A DNA stretch of 11,543 bases from CF-113 sp035716135. Lineage in GTDB: Bacteria; Chloroflexota; Ktedonobacteria; Ktedonobacterales; Ktedonobacteraceae. Below, piece after piece: positions 7,095 through 11,543 of this stretch. The position numbers were made by a program, and so were the translations under genes. The stretch is taken from positions 1 through 11,543 of the forward strand of contig DASTKD010000275.1 in NCBI GenBank assembly GCA_035716135.1, read 5' to 3'. The notes under the pieces are model-generated. The model saw only the letters and a list, made by a program, of their open reading frames with translations, made no database searches and was not told the DNA's origin. Every line of letters begins with the position of its first letter. Position 1 is the first letter of the stretch.

Positions 7095-7237
7095 TGTGTA
7101 AGTTTCTCTGACTCCTCACCGCTTCGCGGTTCGCAAGAATCATTCAGAAAAGGAGATGGACTATTGGCCGTCGGCCAATAGTCCATCTCCTTTTCTGAAT
7201 GATTCAAGTCGCCAGAGACGGCAAGAAAACTTATACA
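7095..7237. mobile_element. MITE-like element with a 69-base near-perfect palindrome
   Basis: The core has two perfect 34-base arms (7137-7170 and 7172-7205) around a single central T. The outer ends form imperfect terminal inverted repeats: 7095-7110 (TGTGTAAGTTTCTCTG) matches the reverse complement of 7222-7237 (TGTATAAGTTTTCTTG) at 12 of 16 positions. A small hairpin ACCGC-TTC-GCGGT (7118-7130) lies between. No coding frame of note and no clear target-site duplication is seen. A non-autonomous transposable element is the best fit; a transcription or mRNA-processing signal is the alternative. It occupies much of the 416 bases between the hydrolase N-terminus and the first kinase-like gene. 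Confidence 0.6.
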
Positions 7238-7308
7238 TCGAAAAGAAGTGATACGCAGGTTGTATATACTTATGCTATGAGCTACGTGTTTAGAAGAGAG
7301 AGGTGAAA

Positions 7309-7374
7309 ATGTTCTTTTTAACCTTGACAATAGGGCCTAAGTTCATGATAATCGATATATCACATCTTTCCTGA
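7309..7374 (+). CDS. Possible 21-residue leader ORF before the kinase pair
   Basis: ATG 7309 is preceded by AGAGAGGTGA (7297-7306), a strong Shine-Dalgarno match at short spacing, and opens a 21-codon frame ending at TGA 7372-7374, 30 bases before the first kinase-like start. The peptide begins MFFLTLTIGP and is hydrophobic. The TTGACA/GATAAT promoter lies inside this frame, so the ORF could only be translated from a transcript starting further upstream. It may be a chance ORF. Confidence 0.25.
   Translation: MFFLTLTIGPKFMIIDISHLS
7324..7352 (+). promoter_or_regulatory. Near-consensus sigma-70 promoter of the kinase-like gene pair
   Basis: A perfect -35 TTGACA (7324-7329), a 17-base spacer and GATAAT (7347-7352; five of six -10 bases) point at the first kinase-like gene. 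Transcription would begin near 7359, giving a leader of about 46 bases before ATG 7405. It is the best promoter match I found in the window. Confidence 0.72.
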
Positions 7375-7390
7375 TTCCCTGTGTCTGGAT

Positions 7391-7397
7391 GGAAGGA
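7391..7397 (+). promoter_or_regulatory. Ribosome binding site of the first kinase-like gene
   Basis: GGAAGGA, 7 bases before ATG 7405. It excludes the longer in-frame reading from GTG 7381, which would have this site inside the gene. Confidence 0.75.
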
Positions 7398-7404
7398 ATT
7401 TTCT

Positions 7405-8163
7405 ATGGAAACCTATGGCTCGCACAGCTACCCGGGGCGGCTCTTTGTTGTTGAAGGAGTCGATGGCTCCGGGAAAAGTACGCAAATCGCGCTGTTACGC
7501 CAGTGGCTTATCAGCGAGGGGTACACTGTTTTCTTCAGCGAGTGGAACTCGTCCCCCCTGGTCAAGAAGACGACCAGTAAGGGGAAGAAAAAACAACTGC
7601 TCACGCCCACCACTTTTAGTTTGATACACGCGACCGATTTTGCCGATCGCACCGAGCATGATATTATTGCGCCGCTCAAAGCGGGCGCGATTGTGCTGGC
7701 TGATCGCTACATTTATACCGCTTTTGCCCGCGATGTGGCGCGTAACGTTGATCGCCAGTGGGTGCGCGAACTGTACCGGTTTGCCGTCAAACCTACCGTC
7801 GCTTTCTATTATCGTGTGCCGCTCGAAGTGTCGCTCAGTCGCATTTTAACGGGCCGCAACGAACTCAAATACTACGAAGCTGGCATGGACTTAGGTTTGA
7901 GCAGCGACCCGTATGAAAGTTTCAAGCTTTTCCAGCAGCGCATTGTCGGCGAATACGAAAAGATGATTGACGAGTTTGGACTGACGGTTATGAACGCCAC
8001 GCAGCCCATACCGGAGCAGCAGCGCCGGATGCGCAAGATCATACGCCCCTATTTGCATGGCGTACGGCGCACACGCGGATCGGCTAAAGAAACCGCGTGG
8101 GCAGGACTGGCGCGTGAGATGCGCCCATCGCTGGCCGATCTATCCGAAAAAAGCGCACGATGA
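7405..8163 (+). CDS. Thymidylate-kinase-like P-loop protein, intact Walker A (first of tandem pair)
   Basis: This 252-residue protein belongs to the dTMP-kinase-like P-loop family, whose classical members phosphorylate dTMP with ATP. Walker A is intact (EGVDGSGKST, 17-26) and the DR motif is present (LADRYIYTAFARD, 98-110). The usual REPGGT-type segment after strand 2 is missing: the equivalent region reads SEWNSSPLVKKTT (45-57), followed by a basic patch KGKKK (59-63). Other stretches are shared with the next gene: ATDFADR (76-82), QWVRELYRFAVKP (118-130) and YYEAGMDLGLSSDPYESF (156-173). The C-terminus adds about 30 basic, probably disordered residues (220-252) not found in the second protein. 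Start is fixed by GGAAGGA at 7391-7397, with a strong promoter upstream. The family is clear, but the substrate may not be dTMP, so I give no gene symbol. Confidence 0.85.
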   Translation: METYGSHSYPGRLFVVEGVDGSGKSTQIALLRQWLISEGYTVFFSEWNSSPLVKKTTSKGKKKQLLTPTTFSLIHATDFADRTEHDIIAPLKAGAIVLADRYIYTAFARDVARNVDRQWVRELYRFAVKPTVAFYYRVPLEVSLSRILTGRNELKYYEAGMDLGLSSDPYESFKLFQQRIVGEYEKMIDEFGLTVMNATQPIPEQQRRMRKIIRPYLHGVRRTRGSAKETAWAGLAREMRPSLADLSEKSAR

Positions 8164-8185
8164 CGCTCATGATAAAGAAGGAAAC

Positions 8186-8218
8186 ATGGATGATGCGTTT
8201 CGTCACTCAACCCGTTAG
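8186..8218 (+). CDS. Possible 10-residue ORF coupling the two kinase-like genes
   Basis: AAGAAGGA (8175-8182) precedes ATG 8186, which opens MDDAFRHSTR and stops at TAG 8216-8218. That stop overlaps the Shine-Dalgarno region (GAGAGGGA, 8218-8225) of the next gene, so ribosomes finishing here would be placed to reinitiate. No family can be recognised at this length, and chance is a real alternative. Confidence 0.25.
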   Translation: MDDAFRHSTR

Positions 8219-8229
8219 AGAGGGAACCC

Positions 8230-8925
8230 ATGACCAGGCTCGCATTTTATGGCATTGACGCCATTCACCTGCAAGAACGCGACGAGTTGCTGCCCGGTCG
8301 CCTGGTAGTGATCGAAGGCACCGATGGCGTGGGCCGTTCGACCCAGTTGAACCTGCTGCGCCCCTGGTTGGAGAGTAGCGGCTATGCCGTTATGGATACG
8401 GAAATGACCCGTTCCGTGCTGGCCGGCCCCGGTCTCAAGCAGGCCAAAGAGGGGCATACGCTCGGTCCCATCACCCTCAATCTGTACTATGCCACCGACT
8501 TCGTGGATCGTTTTGAAAGCCAGATTTTGCCCGCTTTACGCGCCGGTTTTATCGTCCTCACCGACCGCTACATTTATTCATTGATAGCGCGTGCCGTCGT
8601 GCGCGGCGCGGACCCGCAGTGGATTCGCTCAATTTATGGCCTCGCGCTCAAACCGGACGCCATGTTTTACCTGAAAATCGGTATAGACGATCTGATCCCG
8701 CGTGTCTTACAACGCGGTGGTTTCGACTACTGGGAATCGGGCATGGATATGCGCCTGGGCGGAGACCTCTTCGAGAGCTTCGTCAATTACCAGACGCTCC
8801 TGCTCGAACAGTTCGAGATGATGACTTCCGAATATGGCTTCCAGGTCATCGATGCCAGTCTGCCCGTCGAGCAGCTTTCCGAGCAACTCAAATACCGCAT
8901 CCTGCCACTTTTGCCACAGGGATAG
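8230..8925 (+). CDS. Thymidylate-kinase-like P-loop protein with altered Walker A (second of tandem pair)
   Basis: This 231-residue paralogue is of the preceding gene. Shared stretches include LPGRLVVIEGTDG (21-33), ATDFVDR (88-94), LTDRYIYSLIAR (110-121), PQWIRSIYGLALKP (129-142), YWESGMDMRLGGDLFESF (167-184) and EYGFQVIDAS (201-210). The P-loop reads GTDGVGRST (30-38): Arg36 replaces the lysine that normally binds ATP phosphates. The codon is CGT, three changes from a lysine codon, so a single read error is not an explanation. The REPGGT-type segment is also missing; the region reads TEMTRSVLAGPGLKQ (57-71). The DR motif is kept. Start ATG 8230 follows GAGAGGGA by 4 bases. The 66-base gap to the first gene and the lack of a promoter between suggest one transcript. 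It may be a weak kinase, a non-catalytic partner of the first protein, or an enzyme of altered specificity. Confidence 0.83.
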   Translation: MTRLAFYGIDAIHLQERDELLPGRLVVIEGTDGVGRSTQLNLLRPWLESSGYAVMDTEMTRSVLAGPGLKQAKEGHTLGPITLNLYYATDFVDRFESQILPALRAGFIVLTDRYIYSLIARAVVRGADPQWIRSIYGLALKPDAMFYLKIGIDDLIPRVLQRGGFDYWESGMDMRLGGDLFESFVNYQTLLLEQFEMMTSEYGFQVIDASLPVEQLSEQLKYRILPLLPQG

Positions 8926-9021
8926 GTATGGATGTTGCCAGAGGAATCCAGCACCGATATAAAACGACCACCCCGTCCTGATGAACTTTGACACCTGAAT
9001 CGGGTAACATGCGTACCTCCG

Positions 9022-9189
9022 TTCTGTAGGGACAAGGGGTGGATGTGGGGAAGGGAGGGGGCCTTGTGCTTGTCCTCGCACAGGAACGTGATCCAGGCTA
9101 CATCTGCAAACTCCAACGGGATCACATCCCAACGAGGACAAGCACAAGGCCCCCTCCCTTCCCCACATCCACCCCTTGTCCCTACAGAA
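9022..9189. repeat. Long hairpin element with perfect 57-base arms
   Basis: Arms 9022-9078 and 9133-9189 are perfect reverse complements over 57 bases, separated by 54 bases. The spacer itself contains a 7-bp inner stem (GTGATCC 9088-9094 with GGATCAC 9119-9125). Beyond the arms, GCGTACCT (9011-9018) and AGGTGACGC (9189-9197) are a further imperfect match, so the element may span 9011-9197. The arms are strongly purine/pyrimidine biased. It fills most of the 298-base gap between the second kinase-like gene and the convergent MgtE-like gene. No transposase or target duplication is seen. A MITE or high-copy palindromic repeat is the likeliest nature. The rest of the gap (8926-9010) shows nothing recognisable. 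Confidence 0.85.
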
Positions 9190-9223
9190 GGTGACGCTCT
9201 GCCCCTCAACGCCGAGGCATTTA

Positions 9224-11182
9224 CTACACATGTAGCGCGTCTATCAACCACAGCGCGACCATTAAAAAAATGGTCAGGCTGATTGCCGCTATGATCGGAT
9301 CAAGCAGGGGCGCGCTGAGCAGGCTACCGCGCAGGCGCAGGCGTTGCAGCAGGGTGGGCAGGACAAGGCCACAAATGGCGGCGATTAACAGGCTGATACC
9401 GAGGCTGAGGCCGACGGCGATGCCCAGCAGCCACGAATGGAACAGTAACCATGCCAGCACACCCACGACGATGCTGGAGAGTATGCCGCCGATAGTTCCC
9501 AGGCGCAATTCGCGGGAGATGCCACGCCAGAAATCCGAGCCGCCCGTCGAGCGTAATTGCCACCCGGCCACGCCCAACGCCTGCGTGCCGACGCTGCCGC
9601 TGGTGAGCAACAACATGGGCATCAGGCAGACGAGACCATTGAGAGCGACGCCGGAGCGCAGGCCCGCCATGAAGCCCGATGCCGGAATACGCGGGGCGCT
9701 GGCAACGATAGCCGTGCCAAACACGCGGTAGAGCAGCAGGGCCAGCGCGAAACCCGCCACGATATTGACCCCCAGCCAGCTTACGCGACTGAGAGCGGCG
9801 CGCAGCGAGAAATGTTCCTCTTCCTCGAACTCCTCGACGCTGGCTCCGGCTATTTCGGAAAAATCTTCCGCCTGCTCCTCGTGAATTACATCAATCACGT
9901 CATCGACGGTGACAAGGCCGACCAGGTGATTTTGCTCATCGACGACCGGCACGCCCAGCAGGTCATATCTGGCGATTAAGCGCGCTACCTCTTCCTGGTC
10001 GGCATCGGTCTTGACCGAAATCACATCCTCGTCCATGAGCGTCTTCAATTGTGTGGCGGGTTCGGCCACCACCAGTTGGCGCAGCGAGACGACGCCTACC
10101 AGCCGCTTTTCGTCATCGACGATGTACAGGTAGTAGATCATTTCGAGGTGTTCGGAGTTGCGCCGCAGGTAGGCCAGCGCTTCCTCGGCGGTTAAATTCT
10201 GGGCCAGCGACAGTACCTCGGTGGTCATGATGCCGCCTGCAGTTTCCGCGCCGTAACGCAGCAGATCGCGGATAGGCTGCGCTTCGTTGGCGGGCATCAG
10301 ATTTAGCAGGCGTTCAGCCTCTTCTTGAGGGAGATCCGCCAGGATGTCGGCGGCGTCATCCGGGGGGAGCAGTTCCAGCATGTCGGAGGCGCGCTCCGGG
10401 TCGAGTTCGCTCAAAATCTCGTACTGGCGCTTCGACTCGACTTCGTTCAAGATGTCGGCAGCCGTTTCGGTGTCCAATCGTCCAAGCACCGCGCCAGCCT
10501 CTTCAACATCAAGTTGTTCGAGAATGTCGGCTATATCAGCCGGATGCAGGTCGGCCAGTTTGGTGTGGCTGACGTTCAGTTGCACCTGTGGTACCACGCC
10601 GCCGGTGGTGGTTCCGGCTGCTCCGGCCAGGGCTGGCGCGAGGCGGCTCGTCGCTACCGTGACGACCTGAATTGGCTCGATATAATTCCAGGTGATGGTG
10701 CGTTCCGCTAGATGAAAAGGGAAAATCCTGCTCGCCCACTCGATGGGAGTAAGCACTCCCAGGCGGCGCAACAGGCCACTGAAGCTGATGTCTGCGCCGA
10801 TCAGACGGGCGGTTCCCTTGATCTGTGCCAGTTTCAAATCATTGACTTTGACAACGCGAAAGCCCTGCGTATCGACGATCTGCTTGTCCAGCAAATCGCG
10901 CCCCAGTAATAGCTCATCCTGCTCAGGCGTATAGGGAACGATGCGCGCCTGTCCGATGGTCAAATGAATGCGCTCAGCTTCCAGGTTCTCGACCTGAGAC
11001 CAGGGAATAATCATATCATTATTGCCAATAGTGAGGCTGGATGGTGCGATCACCAGCGCCGTTACCGTCGGAAACGTTTCGCGCAATGAGACAGAAACAT
11101 CTTTTAGCACGCCCAGCCGGTGTCCCTCAATATCAAAAATGCTCTTATGAAAGAGTGCGCTTAAAAAAATCAATGGAATCAC
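9224..11182 (-). CDS. MgtE-like protein with PRC-barrel, MgtE-N, CBS and membrane domains
   Basis: This is a 652-residue MgtE-family (SLC41-like) divalent-cation transporter homologue. Order of domains: two PRC-barrel-like repeats (about 12-90 and 93-145), an MgtE N-domain helical superhelix (about 206-315; repeats such as LHPADIADILEQL and LPPDDAADILADL), a CBS pair (about 318-435), the connecting helix (VDDVIDVIHEEQAEDFSEIAGAS, 426-448) and five membrane helices (about 468-650). In known MgtE channels the N and CBS domains sense Mg2+ and gate the pore. Here the TM2 motif reads LTSGSVGTQA (526-535), not the usual GGNAGxQ type. By eye alignment from LDP (627-629), the TM5 position that is Asp432 in Thermus MgtE is Val642. 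It may therefore not be an ordinary Mg2+ channel. GTG 11182 sits only 2 bases after GAGAGG, so TTG 11173 is an alternative start. Confidence 0.88.
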   Translation of the reverse strand: MIPLIFLSALFHKSIFDIEGHRLGVLKDVSVSLRETFPTVTALVIAPSSLTIGNNDMIIPWSQVENLEAERIHLTIGQARIVPYTPEQDELLLGRDLLDKQIVDTQGFRVVKVNDLKLAQIKGTARLIGADISFSGLLRRLGVLTPIEWASRIFPFHLAERTITWNYIEPIQVVTVATSRLAPALAGAAGTTTGGVVPQVQLNVSHTKLADLHPADIADILEQLDVEEAGAVLGRLDTETAADILNEVESKRQYEILSELDPERASDMLELLPPDDAADILADLPQEEAERLLNLMPANEAQPIRDLLRYGAETAGGIMTTEVLSLAQNLTAEEALAYLRRNSEHLEMIYYLYIVDDEKRLVGVVSLRQLVVAEPATQLKTLMDEDVISVKTDADQEEVARLIARYDLLGVPVVDEQNHLVGLVTVDDVIDVIHEEQAEDFSEIAGASVEEFEEEEHFSLRAALSRVSWLGVNIVAGFALALLLYRVFGTAIVASAPRIPASGFMAGLRSGVALNGLVCLMPMLLLTSGSVGTQALGVAGWQLRSTGGSDFWRGISRELRLGTIGGILSSIVVGVLAWLLFHSWLLGIAVGLSLGISLLIAAICGLVLPTLLQRLRLRGSLLSAPLLDPIIAAISLTIFLMVALWLIDALHV

Positions 11183-11214
11183 CGCCTCTCTTAATCAGAA
11201 TAGAGAAATTCGCG

Positions 11215-11247
11215 CACATATCCACAGTACTGTGGATATGTGGAAAA
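11215..11247. promoter_or_regulatory. 28-base perfect palindrome with DnaA-box-like halves, upstream of the MgtE-like gene
   Basis: Positions 11215-11242 form an uninterrupted palindrome centred on GTAC. Each half contains ATATCCACA (11218-11226 and, inverted, 11231-11239), one base from the DnaA-box consensus TTATCCACA. A third site, TGTGGAAAA (11239-11247; reverse TTTTCCACA), fits the looser TTWTNCACA consensus. The cluster lies 33-65 bases before the MgtE-like start. It could be an operator, a DnaA-titrating site, or a hairpin in the mRNA leader. Confidence 0.55.
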
Positions 11248-11260
11248 CCCCGGCAACTGC

Positions 11261-11274
11261 GTAACATTAGTTAC
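11261..11274. promoter_or_regulatory. Short inverted repeat upstream of the MgtE-like gene
   Basis: GTAAC-ATTA-GTTAC, 14 bases beyond the larger palindrome. Its half-site spacing suits a small dimeric regulator. I found no -35/-10 pair on the minus strand that is good enough to report. Confidence 0.3.
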
Positions 11275-11376
11275 ATAGCAAATTTGCCACACAGATACGC
11301 TTGCTGAGCTTTTCAGGTAACATCTGATAAGCCAACATATGCATTCCATGCACAATGCGTTTTTATGAATCGGGGT

Positions 11377-11426
11377 GGACACTATACGTCGTGTCCTGAC
11401 GCACGGGGATGCTGAGAAGAATCCCC
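11377..11426 (-). other. Two hairpins downstream of the partial minus-strand ORF
   Basis: GGGGAT (11405-11410) pairs with ATCCCC (11421-11426) over a 10-base loop, and GGACAC (11377-11382) pairs with GTGTCC (11391-11396) over an 8-base loop. On the minus strand they follow the TAA of the partial ORF by 6 and 36 bases. Neither has a T-run, so they are weak terminator candidates at best. The rest of 11275-11376 shows nothing recognisable. Confidence 0.3.
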
Positions 11427-11432
11427 TGTAAG

Positions 11433-11543
11433 TTAAGCTGGCAGGTGAGAAAATTCTGGCTCGACATCGACTCCACGAATGAGGAATGATGCGGACTCAT
11501 CGAGATCGAGTAGGCGGAAGAGGGTAGAGGCCAAACCAGTAAG
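11433..11543 (-). CDS. C-terminal end of an unrecognised ORF, cut by the window edge
   Basis: Read on the minus strand from the window's right edge, this frame stays open for 36 codons and ends at TAA (+ 11433-11435). It reads LTGLASTLFRLLDLDESASF, then LIRGVDVEPEFSHLPA. The composition (amphipathic helix, charged turn) looks like real protein rather than a shadow. I do not recognise the family, and 36 residues are too few to be sure it is coding. The orientation matches the MgtE-like gene, 250 bases downstream. Confidence 0.35.
   Translation of the reverse strand, partial: LTGLASTLFRLLDLDESASFLIRGVDVEPEFSHLPA

Noticed and set aside
7381..7404. GTG 7381 as start of the first kinase-like gene
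   Set aside because: No ribosome site precedes it, while GGAAGGA at 7391-7397 fits ATG 7405.
9043..9282. Open frames running through the hairpin element at 9022-9189
   Set aside because: Frames on both strands translate the same inverted arms, with no ribosome site or conserved domain. They reflect the repeat, not a gene.
9557..9979. Plus-strand 140-codon frame opposite the MgtE-like gene
   Set aside because: Composition is rich in Arg, His, Gln and Ala without a domain, and it is antisense to a clear multi-domain gene.
11183..11432. M-box magnesium riboswitch upstream of the MgtE-like gene
   Set aside because: I considered it because such leaders precede mgtE in Firmicutes, but I could not find the conserved M-box core; only short palindromes are visible. 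A covariance-model search would settle it.
1..11543. CRISPR array, tRNA or rRNA genes
   Set aside because: No regularly spaced direct repeats, no cloverleaf with conserved T-loop bases, and no rRNA-like stretch were seen.

Overview
This 11.5-kb window reads as chromosomal DNA from a free-living bacterium with about 55% GC. It has well-spaced housekeeping and catabolic genes on both strands, clear Shine-Dalgarno sites, and several long palindromic repeats in the gaps. The gene content and the style of dispersed inverted repeats suggest Chloroflexota, most likely Ktedonobacteria. The gene content in question is a BMP-type solute receptor with a conserved set of cysteines, SnoaL-like and DinB-like proteins, a TspO-like protein, tandem thymidylate-kinase-like genes, and an MgtE-like protein with PRC barrels. 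The taxonomic placement is inference; no rRNA or marker gene is present.

Layout, left to right. (1) Positions 2-967: 3' part of a BMP/PnrA-family ABC-transporter substrate-binding protein, closed by a small hairpin and a textbook intrinsic terminator (1006-1035). (2) Positions 1120-5543, plus strand: acyl-CoA synthetase, SnoaL-like NTF2-fold protein, a family 3 glycoside hydrolase lipoprotein, and a DinB-family metal-site protein directly abutting it. A 72-base dispersed inverted repeat separates the synthetase from the SnoaL gene. (3) Positions 5553-6886, minus strand: a TspO/MBR-like membrane protein convergent with the DinB gene, and an alpha/beta hydrolase whose conserved N-terminus extends upstream with no standard start codon. 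(4) Positions 6989-7404: an AT-rich regulatory gap holding a MITE-like element with a 69-base palindrome, a near-consensus sigma-70 promoter and a possible 21-codon leader ORF. (5) Positions 7405-8925, plus strand: two tandem, diverged thymidylate-kinase-like P-loop proteins. The second has Arg in place of the Walker A lysine. (6) Positions 9022-9189: a second hairpin element with perfect 57-base arms, between convergent genes. (7) Positions 9224-11182, minus strand: an MgtE-like protein with PRC-barrel, MgtE-N, CBS and membrane domains that lacks the usual pore aspartate. (8) Positions 11183-11543: palindromes with DnaA-box-like halves, hairpins, and the C-terminal end of a further minus-strand ORF.

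Most genes are not one pathway. The GH3 and DinB genes are adjacent and probably co-transcribed, and the two kinase-like genes almost certainly form one unit. The strongest candidate for an undescribed system is the kinase pair: a protein with an intact P-loop beside a paralogue with an altered one. Both lack the usual REPGGT-type motif and share their own signature. Next in interest are the MgtE-like protein without its Mg-binding Asp and the two large hairpin elements.
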